A stretch of DNA of 57,426 bases. Origin: Microbacterium azadirachtae (lineage in GTDB: Bacteria; Actinomycetota; Actinomycetes; Actinomycetales; Microbacteriaceae). How positions within the stretch are numbered: position 1 is the stretch's first letter; each line of letters begins with the position of its first letter. The notes below the pieces were generated by a model. The model worked only from the letters and a program-made list of their open reading frames with translations, had not been told where the DNA came from and ran no database searches. The position numbers and the translations under genes were made by a program. The DNA is taken from positions 1 to 57,426 of the forward strand of contig NZ_JYIT01000061.1 of assembly GCF_000956545.1 (NCBI RefSeq), given 5' to 3'. Below, piece after piece: positions 40,233 to 48,791 of the stretch.

Positions 40233-41899
40233 CGTTCTCCTCCCCTCACGTCTATTTGCGCCGAACCGTGGCGTTCGGCCCCGGTTTCCCACGGTTCGGC
40301 GCAAAGAGACGGAGCGGTGGGGCGGGGGATCACGACCGTGAAGGCGGCGCCGCCGTCGCGGGCCACCGACACGGTGCCGCCCAGCCGCGAGGCCGTGGTG
40401 TGCACGAGCGAGAGGCCCAGGCCGCCGTGCCGGGCGAGGGATCCGCGCTTGGTCGTGTAGCCGCTCTCGAAGATGCGCGGGATGGATCCGTCCGGCACGC
40501 CCGGACCGTTGTCGGCGACGCGCACGGTCAGCGTCTGCGGGGTCTCCACGATCGCGACCGTCACCCGGCGCGGCGCGGGGGAGTCGGCCAGGGCGTCGAA
40601 GGCGTTGTCGATGAGGTTGCCGAGGATCGTGACGAGGGCCTGCAGCCGGTCGGGGGCGGATCCGAGATCCGTCTCGGGAGCGATTACGAGGTCGATTCCG
40701 CGCTCGTTCGCCTCGGCGGCCTTGCCCAGCAGCAGCCCGACGATCATCGGCGCCTCTATGTGCGTGCGCAGCGTGCGGTCCAGGTCGGCCGACGTGCCGC
40801 GGATCTCGTTCAGGTACTGCAGCGCCTCCGGCGCCCGGCCGAGCTCCAGCAGCCCGGCGACGGCGTGCATCCGGTTCGAGAACTCGTGCTGCTGCGCCCT
40901 GATCGACTCGGCGAAGCTGCGCTCGCCGTCGAGCTCCTGGCTGAGCCCGGTCACCTCGGTGCGGTCCTGCAGGGTGAGCACGGCGCCGTGCGGCCGGCCG
41001 GCCAGCGTCACCGGCATGCGGTTGAGCACGAGCACGCCGGAGTCGGTGACGGCGATCGCGTCCTTCACCTCGGTGGTCCCGGTGAGCGCGTCGCGGATCG
41101 GGCTCGCCGCGAGCACGTCGTCGAGCCGGCGTCCGCGGGCGCCGTCGGGCAGCCGCAGCAGGCGCTGGGCCTCGTCGTTGACGACCGTGATGCGCCCCGC
41201 CGGGTCGATCGCGATCACGCCCTCGCGGATCCCGTGCAGGGTGGCCTCGCGCTCCTGAAGGAGGTGCGCGATCTCGTCCAGCTCGAGGCCGAACGTGCGG
41301 CGCTTGAGCACGGCGGCCAGTCCGAAGGACACCGCCGTGCCGATCGCGAACGCGAGCACGATCCAGGTCGCGTAGATGGGGAGCTGGCCGAGCAGCTCCG
41401 CGGCGACGCTCGACTCCCTGATGCCCACCGAGACCTCGCCGATCACCGTGCGCGAGGTGCCCGCGAACACCGGGACCCGGGCGTTCGCGGTGGTGCCGGT
41501 CGCGCCGACGTCGGTGCCGCGGTGCACCTGTCCGTCACGGGCGACGACGTCCTCCGACACCTTCCGGCCCACGAGCGTCGGATCCGGATGCGAGTGGCGC
41601 ACGCGATCCATGTCGATGACCACGACATAGGCGGCGCCGGTGCGCTGCTCGGTCGCGGTGGCCAGCTGCTGCACGTCGCCGTCGCAGGAGGAGGGGCCTG
41701 ACGAGAGGCAGCGCTGCACGGCGGGCATCTCCGCGAACGTCTGCGCGATGTCGGCCGCGCGGTCCTGATAGTCGCTGGTCAGGTTGGCGCGGGCGGTGAC
41801 GGCGAACAGCACGAAGCCGATCAGCAGCGAGGCGCTGAGGATCGCGACCTGAGCCAGCAGGATCAGGCTCGACAGTCTTCGGATCCGTCGTCGCATCAC
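40229..41899 (-). CDS. CitA/DcuS-type sensor histidine kinase
   Basis: A 556-aa kinase. First membrane helix about 12-34; extracytoplasmic PAS-like sensor about 40-170 with a cysteine pair (RCLSSGPSSC); second helix about 172-195; cytoplasmic PAS about 215-320 (GIREGVIAIDPAGRITVVND); DHp helix QQHEFSNRMHAVAGLLELG (phosphoacceptor H); ATPase domain GNLIDNAFDA, VADNGPGV, GGLGLSLV. CitA kinases sense citrate or C4-dicarboxylates. The last about 28 residues are encoded by a 17-bp inverted repeat (40255-40305). GTG 41899 with GAGAAT six bases upstream is a leaderless candidate; ATG 41896 is the alternative. Confidence 0.92.
   Translation of the reverse strand: MMRRRIRRLSSLILLAQVAILSASLLIGFVLFAVTARANLTSDYQDRAADIAQTFAEMPAVQRCLSSGPSSCDGDVQQLATATEQRTGAAYVVVIDMDRVRHSHPDPTLVGRKVSEDVVARDGQVHRGTDVGATGTTANARVPVFAGTSRTVIGEVSVGIRESSVAAELLGQLPIYATWIVLAFAIGTAVSFGLAAVLKRRTFGLELDEIAHLLQEREATLHGIREGVIAIDPAGRITVVNDEAQRLLRLPDGARGRRLDDVLAASPIRDALTGTTEVKDAIAVTDSGVLVLNRMPVTLAGRPHGAVLTLQDRTEVTGLSQELDGERSFAESIRAQQHEFSNRMHAVAGLLELGRAPEALQYLNEIRGTSADLDRTLRTHIEAPMIVGLLLGKAAEANERGIDLVIAPETDLGSAPDRLQALVTILGNLIDNAFDALADSPAPRRVTVAIVETPQTLTVRVADNGPGVPDGSIPRIFESGYTTKRGSLARHGGLGLSLVHTTASRLGGTVSVARDGGAAFTVVIPRPTAPSLCAEPWETGAERHGSAQIDVRGGER
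40255..40305. repeat. 17-bp perfect inverted repeat within the kinase 3' end
   Basis: TTTGCGCCGAACCGTGG (40255-40271) and CCACGGTTCGGCGCAAA (40289-40305), 17-base loop. It encodes the final residues (CAEPWETGAERHGSAQ) of the kinase, beyond the normal end of the ATPase domain; looks like a REP-type element read into the gene. Confidence 0.8.
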
Positions 41900-41942
41900 C
41901 TCCGGATTCTCTCATCGTCGCCCCTGTGCGAACCGTGCGCAG

Positions 41943-41980
41943 AACGCCCAAAAGGTGCGGCAACGCCCGAAACGACGGGC
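41943..41980. promoter_or_regulatory. Candidate control site between kinase and ABC operon
   Basis: The 185-base divergent gap contains AACGCCC twice (41943-41949, 41962-41968, 19 bases apart), and GCCCG/CGGGC inverted arms (41965-41980). A binding site for the CitB-type regulator is possible; not proven. Confidence 0.4.
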
Positions 41981-42084
41981 AATGCGCGCAAGCGCGACAG
42001 CGCCGGGGGCGCGGGACGAGCATCGATCCATCGCCCGGCGTCGTCGCCGCGGCGAGCAGACACAGACAGAGAGGTCTTCGTGCC

Positions 42085-42942
42085 ATGAGCGACACACGTT
42101 CCCCGGGTGCCGGCCGCACCCTCGATGCCGGCGGACCCGCCGCGGGCATCGAGATCGTCGGCCTCACCAAGCGCTTCCTCACCCCGAAGGGCGACACGTT
42201 CACCGCGATCCGCGATGTGACCCTGAGCGTCGAGCCGGGGCAGTTCTGCGCGATCGTCGGCCCGACCGGCTGCGGCAAGTCGACCACGCTGGCGCAGGTC
42301 TCGGGACTCGAGCGTCCCAGTGCCGGATCCGTCAGCGTCGGCGGTCGCATCGTCGACGGGATCACGCAGGGCGTGAGCTACATGTTCCAGGCAGACTCGC
42401 TGTTCCCCTGGAAGACCGTGCTCAACAACGTCATGGTCGGCCCGGTGCTCACCGGCACGCCGAAGAAGGAGGCCACGGTGCTGGCGCTGGACTGGCTGCG
42501 CCGGGTCGGGCTGGCCGGCTTCGAGGACCGCTACCCGCACCAGCTGTCCGGCGGCATGCGCAAGCGCGTCGCGATGGCGGCCGCGCTCATCAACCGGCCC
42601 CGGATCCTGCTCATGGACGAGCCGTTCGGCGCGCTGGACGTGCAGACCAAGGCGATCATGCAGACCGAGCTGCTGCAGCTCTGGGAGGAGCTGCGCCCCT
42701 CGGTGCTGTTCATCACGCACGACCTCGACGAGGCCGTCGCGCTCGCCGACCGGGTGGTCATCATGACCTCGAGCCCCGGCACCGTGAAGGACGTGTTCGA
42801 CATCGACCTGCCCCGCCCGCGCGGCGACGTGCAGCAGATCCGGCACGAGCGCCGCTTCCTCGAGCTGCAGGGGCAGATCTGGGAGTCGCTGCGCGAAGAG
42901 GTCGACCGTGCATACGCGCAGACGGCGGCGGTGGCGGCATGA
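42085..42942 (+). CDS. NitT/TauT-type ABC importer ATP-binding protein
   Basis: A 285-aa ATPase: Walker A GPTGCGKST, Q loop MFQADSLFPW, signature LSGGMRKRVAM, Walker B ILLMDEPFGALD, H loop FITHDLDEAV. The pattern matches SsuB/TauB/ThiZ. ATG 42085 is used; GAGAGG lies upstream. It is coupled to the permease (ATGA 42939-42942), first gene of a three-gene importer, divergent from the CitA/CitB-type system. Confidence 0.94.
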   Translation: MSDTRSPGAGRTLDAGGPAAGIEIVGLTKRFLTPKGDTFTAIRDVTLSVEPGQFCAIVGPTGCGKSTTLAQVSGLERPSAGSVSVGGRIVDGITQGVSYMFQADSLFPWKTVLNNVMVGPVLTGTPKKEATVLALDWLRRVGLAGFEDRYPHQLSGGMRKRVAMAAALINRPRILLMDEPFGALDVQTKAIMQTELLQLWEELRPSVLFITHDLDEAVALADRVVIMTSSPGTVKDVFDIDLPRPRGDVQQIRHERRFLELQGQIWESLREEVDRAYAQTAAVAA

Positions 42943-43871
42943 ACGACGTGCTCTCGACCCCGCCCCAGACGGACCTCACGGGTCAGCTCGGCTACGCGGC
43001 CGACGACCCGCGCAACGTCTTCCGTCCCGAGGCCCAGACCGAGGCCGAGCTGCAGGCGGCGGGCCGCCGCGCACGCCGCCGTCACACCACGTGGGTGTGG
43101 GTCGGGCGGATCGGGTTCGCGGTCGTCGTGTTCGGCGGCTGGCAGCTGTTCACCGAGCTCGGCTGGGTGGACAGGTTCTTCTTCGGGCAGCCCACGGCCG
43201 TGTGGGACAGCCTGGTGCACCTGTTCACCGTGGGCACGGCGTTCGGATCCATCTGGGAGAACCTGTGGGTCACGGTGCAGGAGGCGCTGCTCGGCTTCGC
43301 GGTCGGCACGCTCGCGGGCATGGTCGTCGGGATCCTGCTCGGCAGCAACCGCTACCTCGCGGAGGTATGCGGGCCGTACATCAAGATCGTCAACGCGATC
43401 CCGCGCATCGTGCTCGGCTCGATCTTCATCGTCGCCTTCGGCCTCGGGATGCCTGCCAAGGTGCTGCTGGCGGCCGTGCTGGTGTTCTTCGCGGTGTTCT
43501 TCAACGCCTTCCAGGGCGTGCGCGAAGTGGATCCGAACCTCGTCTCCAACGTGCGGGTGCTGGGCGCGTCGCCGCTGCAGGTCGCACGGCACGTCACGAT
43601 CCCTTCGGCGATGACCTGGATCATCGCGAGCCTGCACACCGCGTTCGGCTTCGCGATTATCGGCGCGCTGGTCGCGGAGGTGCTCGGCGCCCAGCGCGGC
43701 ATCGGCCTCATCATCAGCCAGGCGCAGGGGTCGTTCGATCCGAACACGGTGTTCGCCTGCATGGTCATCATCGCGGCGTTCACGCTCGTCGCCGAGTACC
43801 TGATCTCGCTGCTCGAGAAGCGGGTGCTGCGCTGGCGTCCCCCCACCCGCTCCGAGGCGTCGTCGATCTGA
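42939..43871 (+). CDS. NitT/TauT-type ABC importer permease
   Basis: A 310-aa membrane protein with six hydrophobic helices (from about residue 55) and a long charged N-terminal tail. The EAA loop reads VRVLGASPLQVARHVTIPSAM, and IIGALVAEVLGAQRGIGLII follows, typical for SsuC/TauC. It starts in an ATGA overlap with the ATPase gene. It forms the channel for the lipoprotein at 43939. Confidence 0.94.
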   Translation: MNDVLSTPPQTDLTGQLGYAADDPRNVFRPEAQTEAELQAAGRRARRRHTTWVWVGRIGFAVVVFGGWQLFTELGWVDRFFFGQPTAVWDSLVHLFTVGTAFGSIWENLWVTVQEALLGFAVGTLAGMVVGILLGSNRYLAEVCGPYIKIVNAIPRIVLGSIFIVAFGLGMPAKVLLAAVLVFFAVFFNAFQGVREVDPNLVSNVRVLGASPLQVARHVTIPSAMTWIIASLHTAFGFAIIGALVAEVLGAQRGIGLIISQAQGSFDPNTVFACMVIIAAFTLVAEYLISLLEKRVLRWRPPTRSEASSI

Positions 43872-43938
43872 CGGGCCGGAGCAGAACCCTCCCTCACCAG
43901 GAACGCCGACCCGATCGGCGCAACGAAAGGAAAACCAC

Positions 43939-45033
43939 ATGAACAAGCGCGGCATCGTCGCCGTCGCGGCGGCCGGAGCACTGGCGCTCAGCCTCGCAGC
44001 CTGCAGCGGCGGAGCATCCGGATCCTCCAGCTCGGCGGGAGCCGGCAACGGCACCCCCGAGACCGTGAAGATCATGGTCGGCGGCATCGACAAGCAGATC
44101 TACCTGCCGTACAAGCTGGCCGATCAGCTCGGCTTCTACAAGAAGTTCGGCGTGAACGTCGAGCTCTCCACCGAGCAGAACGGCGGCGTCGGCGCCGAGG
44201 ATGCGATGATCTCCGGCCAGGTCGACTTCGCGGGCGCCTGGTACAACCACACGATCGAACTGCAGCCGAAGGGCAAGGAGGTCATCGACGTGGTGCAGCT
44301 GTCCGGGGCTCCGGGCGAGCGGCTGATGTGCACCGACAAGAGCGGGGTGAAGAGCGCCGCCGACATCAAGGGCAAGAACATGGGCGTGACCGACCTCGGG
44401 TCGGGCACCGACAAGCTCACCCAGTTCATCGCGCACAAGGCGGGCCTCTCCACGAGCGACTACCAGACCGTCGCGGTGCACGCCGGTGCGACGGCGATCG
44501 CGGCGCTCAAGCAGGGCTCCGCCGACTGCGCGATGACGACGCAGCCGACCGTGACCGCGCTCACGAGCCAGAAGGTCGCTGACACGGTCGTCGACCTCGC
44601 CTCGACCGAGGGTGCGAAGAAGGCCCTGGGCGGTGCATGGCCGGCCGCCGGCCTGCTCGGTCGCTCGGAGTGGGTGAACAAGCACAAGGACGCGACGCAG
44701 CGCGTCGTGAACGCCCTGGTGGCCACGATGCACTGGATCGACGAGCACTCCGCCGCCGACATCGCGAACAAGCTGCCGGCCGAGTACGTGAACAACTCCA
44801 CGATCACCAAGGACCAGTACATCGCCGGTCTCACCACCGACAAGGGCCAGTTCCTGCCCGACGGCATCATGCCCGCCGGTGGACCCAAGACGGTGCTGGA
44901 CATGGAGAAGCAGCTGGGTCTGGACACGTCCAAGGTCGATCTGAGCAAGACGTTCACGAACGACTACGCGCAGAAGGCCAACAAGGACGCCGGCACCAAG
45001 GTGTCGACGACCCCGGCCGGATCCGACGGCTGA
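43939..45033 (+). CDS. ABC importer substrate-binding lipoprotein (NitT/TauT type)
   Basis: A 364-aa lipoprotein: signal with lipobox LAAC (cysteine about residue 22), Ser/Gly linker, then an SBP domain (VKIMVGGIDKQIYLPYKLADQLGFYKKFG region, GQVDFAGAWYNHTIEL, DLGSGTDKLTQF, ADCAMTTQPTV). Resembles SsuA/ThiY-like proteins. The ligand is not evident; the neighbouring sensor kinase hints at a carboxylate. AAAGGAAAA precedes ATG 43939. A 12-bp stem hairpin ends the operon. Confidence 0.92.
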   Translation: MNKRGIVAVAAAGALALSLAACSGGASGSSSSAGAGNGTPETVKIMVGGIDKQIYLPYKLADQLGFYKKFGVNVELSTEQNGGVGAEDAMISGQVDFAGAWYNHTIELQPKGKEVIDVVQLSGAPGERLMCTDKSGVKSAADIKGKNMGVTDLGSGTDKLTQFIAHKAGLSTSDYQTVAVHAGATAIAALKQGSADCAMTTQPTVTALTSQKVADTVVDLASTEGAKKALGGAWPAAGLLGRSEWVNKHKDATQRVVNALVATMHWIDEHSAADIANKLPAEYVNNSTITKDQYIAGLTTDKGQFLPDGIMPAGGPKTVLDMEKQLGLDTSKVDLSKTFTNDYAQKANKDAGTKVSTTPAGSDG

Positions 45034-45070
45034 GCCGGATCAGATCCGTGAGCCTGCCGAAGGCTCGATC

Positions 45071-45100
45071 GGCCGGGCACCCTCACTCGGGTGCCCGGCC
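45071..45100 (+). terminator. Hairpin ending the ABC importer operon
   Basis: GGCCGGGCACCC (45071-45082) and GGGTGCCCGGCC (45089-45100), perfect 12-bp stem, loop of six. Confidence 0.85.
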
Positions 45101-45172
45101 CTTCCCTGCTCCCGGCGCGACCATAGGCCCGATCGCGACACTGAGCTCCGTGTCTGGCCTGCGTGGTGATTC

Positions 45173-46039
45173 ATGAGCCTCTCCGGGAACGGCGCTGATC
45201 TGTCGCTCCTCCTCCCTGACGTCGCCTGGTACCAGCGGCGCGCGGCGCAGGCCCTCCTGATCGCCTGGATCCTGTTCGCGTTAGGGCTGCCGATGATGAT
45301 CCGTCTCGTCGTCGTGATCCGGGCGACCATCCTGAACCCGCACGAGGAAGACCCGGCGGGGCCAATCGATGCGTTCGTGCTGTTGTGCGGGATGTTCCTC
45401 GAAGCCATCGCAGTCATGCTCTTCCGCTGGGCATCGGCTCGGCGCCGGACGGCGGCGGCTGTCGCGTCCTGGCAAGTGCGCGGCGCGGACGGTGGGCGGA
45501 TCGCGGCGTCGGCTCTCCGGCGACCGATCTCGAGCATGCCGCGGCTCCGGCGCTGGCTGGATCGGCGGCGGGCGTCGGTCGTTGCGTCGTCGGGCCTGCC
45601 GGATCCGGAGCGCCGCATGCAACTTTTTCTCGCTGCACGGGGCAGGCCCGGGACGCGGCAGGAACGGTCGGAGAGGTTCGGTGAGTCGATCGCGATCGAC
45701 TACGAGCGGTCCCTGGTCCTGCGTCGTTCGGTCGCGGTGCTGATCAGCCTCGCCATCATCTGCGTCGGCGTGATCGCGGCGATCGGCTACATCGTGGATC
45801 GGAACGCATCCGGCCCGTATCAGGTCGGCCGCCTGATGCTGCTCGCGCTTCCGGTGTTGATCCCGTTCGTCGGCGTCGCACTGCGGCGCTGCGCTCTAGG
45901 CTTCGGGCCGGTCCTCGCCCGGATGATGCCGGTGCTGAGGCGACGAGACGGCGGCATCGATCGGAACACGGCTCTCGCGATGCTCGTGAAGCCTCGGCTG
46001 CACGAGATCTGGACGGAGCTGCATCCGCTCACTCCCTGA
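45173..46039 (+). CDS. Four-helix membrane protein, unknown
   Basis: A 288-aa protein with hydrophobic segments at about 25-50, 65-88, 185-208 and 220-240, and an Arg-rich cytosolic loop (90-180) between the second and third. No known family recognised. ATG 45173 with GGTGATTC upstream is weakly supported. It is alone after the ABC terminator; its codon use is like its neighbours. Confidence 0.7.
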   Translation: MSLSGNGADLSLLLPDVAWYQRRAAQALLIAWILFALGLPMMIRLVVVIRATILNPHEEDPAGPIDAFVLLCGMFLEAIAVMLFRWASARRRTAAAVASWQVRGADGGRIAASALRRPISSMPRLRRWLDRRRASVVASSGLPDPERRMQLFLAARGRPGTRQERSERFGESIAIDYERSLVLRRSVAVLISLAIICVGVIAAIGYIVDRNASGPYQVGRLMLLALPVLIPFVGVALRRCALGFGPVLARMMPVLRRRDGGIDRNTALAMLVKPRLHEIWTELHPLTP

Positions 46040-46167
46040 TGTTGCCCTTCGACGAGGCGCAGCCTGTGGCGCCACCGACGGCAGGGGCCCCGATGCGCGT
46101 TCTGTTCAATCGCCCGCCCGGTCGTCCTTCCTATCGTCGGAGGCATCCACGAGCGGGAGGTTCGATC

Positions 46168-46791
46168 ATGAGCAAGGTCATCTGCGGTCTGTCCGTGTCT
46201 GTCGACGGGTTCATCACGGGACGTGATCCCCGGCCGGGGCACGGCCTCGGCGACGGCGGCGTGCTGTTCGACTGGTACGGCAGCGGGGATGTGCCGAGCG
46301 CGGTGTTCGCGGGCTTCCGGCTCTCGGCGCCCAGTGCGAGGGTGTTCGACGCGCTCGCGTCGCGCGTGGGGGCGAGTCTTGCGGGGCGCACGACCTATGC
46401 CGATTCCGACGACTTCGTCGGAGGCGCTCCGCATCCGACGGCCCCTCTCGTGGTGCTGTCCCATGAGGCGTTCGCCCCGGCCAACGAGCGGCAGACGATC
46501 GTGAGCACCGGCCTCGCCGACGCGGTCGCGGAGGCCAGGCGGCTCGCCGACGGCAAGGACGTCGGACTCATGGGCGGCGTGCTCGTCACCGAGGCGCTCG
46601 AGGCCGGGCTCGTCGACGAGCTCATCCTGCACCAGGTGCCGGTGCTGCTGGGGGCGGGCCGGCGCTTCTTCCACGAGCTCCCGCGGCACATCGCGCTGCG
46701 GATCCACGAAGTGGTGCCGGCGCCCGACGTCACGCACCTGCACTATCTCGTCGAGCACGCCGGCCGCGCCGACGAGGGGGGCGCGCGATGA
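46168..46791 (+). CDS. Dihydrofolate-reductase-like protein (RibD C-terminal family)
   Basis: A 207-aa protein of the RibD_C/DHFR-like family: SKVICGLSVSVDGFITG at the start, RVGASLAGRTTYADSD, VVLSHEAF, GLADAVAEARRLADGKDVGLMGG split over the Rossmann turn, ELILHQVPVLLGAGRRFF. Such proteins reduce unknown small compounds; not a true FolA. ATG 46168 follows GGGAGG (46155-46160); upstream in-frame codons lack a ribosome site. Coupled to the next gene by ATGA. Confidence 0.88.
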   Translation: MSKVICGLSVSVDGFITGRDPRPGHGLGDGGVLFDWYGSGDVPSAVFAGFRLSAPSARVFDALASRVGASLAGRTTYADSDDFVGGAPHPTAPLVVLSHEAFAPANERQTIVSTGLADAVAEARRLADGKDVGLMGGVLVTEALEAGLVDELILHQVPVLLGAGRRFFHELPRHIALRIHEVVPAPDVTHLHYLVEHAGRADEGGAR

Positions 46792-47711
46792 TCCTCGTCA
46801 CGGGCGGGCTCGGGATGATCGGCGCGCACACCGCGGCGGCGCTGGCCGACCTCGGCGAGGAGGTGGTGATCACGGCGCATCGCCGCACCGACGTGCCCTC
46901 GTTCCTCGCCGGACGGGCGGCCGTGGAGACGGTCGACGTCGCCGACCGCGATGCGTTCCTCGCCCTCGGCGAGCGTTACGACATCGGTGGCATCGTGCAT
47001 CTCGCCGGCAGCATCCCGGAGCCGGATCCGATCCCGTACTTCCGTCGCGACACCGCGGCACTGCTCACCGCGCTCGAGGCTGCGCGCACGTGGGGGGTCG
47101 CGCGCTTCGCCGTCGCGGGCAGCATCAGCTCCTACGAGGGGCTCGCGCAGAGGCCGTGGACGGAAGACCTCGCCCTGCCTTCGGCGGTGCCGCCGCATCC
47201 GATCGCCGCGTTCAAGAAGGCCGTCGAGCCGCTGACCCTGTTCGCCCTCGCGGGCACCGGAGTGCATCCCGTGCTGCTGCGGATCGGCAGCACGTGGGGG
47301 CCGCTGATGGATCCGGAATCGCCGTTCAACCCGGTGCCGTCGACGGTCGGCGCCATGCTGCGGGGTGAGCGCCCGCGTCCGCTTCCTGCCGCGGGAGGGG
47401 ACTTCGCCTACGCACCGGATTCGGGAAGGGCGATCGCGCTGCTCATGACGGAGCCCTCGCTCGCGCACACCGTGTACAACGTGTCGAGCGGTGTCCCGTT
47501 CACTGCGGGAGAGCTCGTCGAGGCGCTGAACGCCGCGCTGCCCGGATCCGGTGGGGCGTCGGTGCCCGTGGAGACTCCGGAGGGGACGCCGGAGGATGCG
47601 CCGTATCTCGACACCGCGCGGCTGCGCGCGGAGACCGGCTTCGCGCCGGCGTTCGACCTGCGCGCGGCGGTGGCGCACTACGTCGGCTGGCGTCGGGAGA
47701 ACGCGCGCTGA
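46788..47711 (+). CDS. NAD(P)-dependent epimerase/dehydratase family protein
   Basis: A 307-aa extended short-chain dehydrogenase. N-terminal Rossmann motif TGGLGMIGAHTAAAL, HLAG, SSYEGL region, the catalytic-type Y-x3-K seen as PHPIAAFKK (the tyrosine is not in its usual place), and R-IGSTWGP. Probably sugar- or small-ketone-active; the absence of the canonical tyrosine leaves activity uncertain. Overlaps the DHFR-like gene (ATGA 46788-46791), so the two are likely a short operon. Confidence 0.85.
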   Translation: MILVTGGLGMIGAHTAAALADLGEEVVITAHRRTDVPSFLAGRAAVETVDVADRDAFLALGERYDIGGIVHLAGSIPEPDPIPYFRRDTAALLTALEAARTWGVARFAVAGSISSYEGLAQRPWTEDLALPSAVPPHPIAAFKKAVEPLTLFALAGTGVHPVLLRIGSTWGPLMDPESPFNPVPSTVGAMLRGERPRPLPAAGGDFAYAPDSGRAIALLMTEPSLAHTVYNVSSGVPFTAGELVEALNAALPGSGGASVPVETPEGTPEDAPYLDTARLRAETGFAPAFDLRAAVAHYVGWRRENAR

Positions 47712-47738
47712 GGCAGCGCGCAGACGGCCTTGCCTAAA

Positions 47739-47754
47739 TTACTCAATTGAGTAA
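47739..47754. promoter_or_regulatory. Perfect 16-bp palindrome in the TetR promoter
   Basis: TTACTCAATTGAGTAA lies between TTGCCT (47730-47735, -35 candidate) and TAAAAA (47752-47757, -10 candidate), just before the TetR start at 47765. Very likely the repressor's own operator. Confidence 0.8.
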
Positions 47755-47764
47755 AAATGGATCC

Positions 47765-48361
47765 ATGACACCGACGCGCAGCTACCGGACGACGCAGGAG
47801 CGCCGTGCCGAGATCATCGAGGCGACGGTGCGGGTGCTCGCGGAGCAGGGCTTCGCGGCCACGTCGTTCGCCCGGATCCGCGAGGTCGCCGAGCTCAGCA
47901 GCACCCGCATGATCTCGTACCACTTCGTCGACAAGGCGGCGCTCATGGGCGCCCTCGTGGAGCACGTCGTCCAGCAGGCAGCCGCCGTCATGGTGCCGGC
48001 CATGGAGGCCGAGGCCACGTGGCGCGGCAAGCTCGCGGCGTACCTCACGAGCAACCTGCGGTTCCTCGCCGACAACCGGCTCGCGGCCCGGGCCCTGATC
48101 GAGGTCATCCGCAACGCGCCGCGCACCGACAACGACCTTCGCGAGGACACCTCGGCGCTCCTCCTCTCGCTGCTCCTGACGCAAGGGCAGGAGGCGGGGG
48201 AGTTCCGCGCCTTCGATCCGCTGGTGGTGGCGCGCTCGATCCGCGCCACCATCGACGCCTTCGCCATGACCATGCCGTCCGAGGAGGCGGCGACCGCGGC
48301 GGCGATCGACGAGATCGTCGCGCTCTACCACCGGGCCACCCGCCCGGAAGGAGGATCCTGA
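47765..48361 (+). CDS. TetR-family transcription regulator
   Basis: A 198-aa repressor. N-terminal HTH: ERRAEIIEATVRVLAEQGF and ATSFARIREVAELSSTRMISYHF, followed by an all-helical ligand domain. ATG 47765 is seven bases after the -10, so the message is leaderless; a TTG at 47747 falls within the palindrome. Autoregulated through the 47739 palindrome (inferred). It is followed by a small membrane protein gene 2 bases away, its likely target. Confidence 0.92.
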   Translation: MTPTRSYRTTQERRAEIIEATVRVLAEQGFAATSFARIREVAELSSTRMISYHFVDKAALMGALVEHVVQQAAAVMVPAMEAEATWRGKLAAYLTSNLRFLADNRLAARALIEVIRNAPRTDNDLREDTSALLLSLLLTQGQEAGEFRAFDPLVVARSIRATIDAFAMTMPSEEAATAAAIDEIVALYHRATRPEGGS

Positions 48362-48363
48362 TC

Positions 48364-48786
48364 ATGACCCTGACCGTCGACCGCCTCGCCGCGGTCCGTC
48401 CGGCCCTCGACGCCGTGCGCCGGCTGTGGTGGCTGTGCGCCGCGGTCTCGCTGATCGCTCTGGCCGTCGCCGCGGTGCTCGCGATCGTGGATCCCGCGGA
48501 GGTGAACTGGGTGGTGTGGCTGCGCGGTTCGGTCGTCGCGGTGGCCAGCCTCGTGTTCGTCGTCGTCACGAGGGCCGCATCGCGCGGCAGTCGTCGTGCC
48601 TTCACGCGGATGCGATGGATCTCGATCATCGCGCCGATCGGGATCGGGCTGATCATCATCTCGCCCGACTCCGGGTATCCGCTCTGGATGAAGATCGAGC
48701 AGGGGGCCATCGGGATCCTCATCGTCGCGATCGCGGTGCTGCTGAACCGCGGCTCGACGCGGGCGGCCTTCCCCAAGCAGGGCTAG
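48364..48786 (+). CDS. Small membrane protein in TetR operon
   Basis: A 140-aa protein with four hydrophobic helices (about 22-42, 50-70, 85-102, 110-128). No family recognised. ATG 48364 follows GGAGGATCC located within the end of the TetR gene, so the two are co-transcribed. It could be the transported-compound or permeability function controlled by TetR, by inference only. Confidence 0.78.
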   Translation: MTLTVDRLAAVRPALDAVRRLWWLCAAVSLIALAVAAVLAIVDPAEVNWVVWLRGSVVAVASLVFVVVTRAASRGSRRAFTRMRWISIIAPIGIGLIIISPDSGYPLWMKIEQGAIGILIVAIAVLLNRGSTRAAFPKQG

Positions 48787-48791
48787 GCGTC

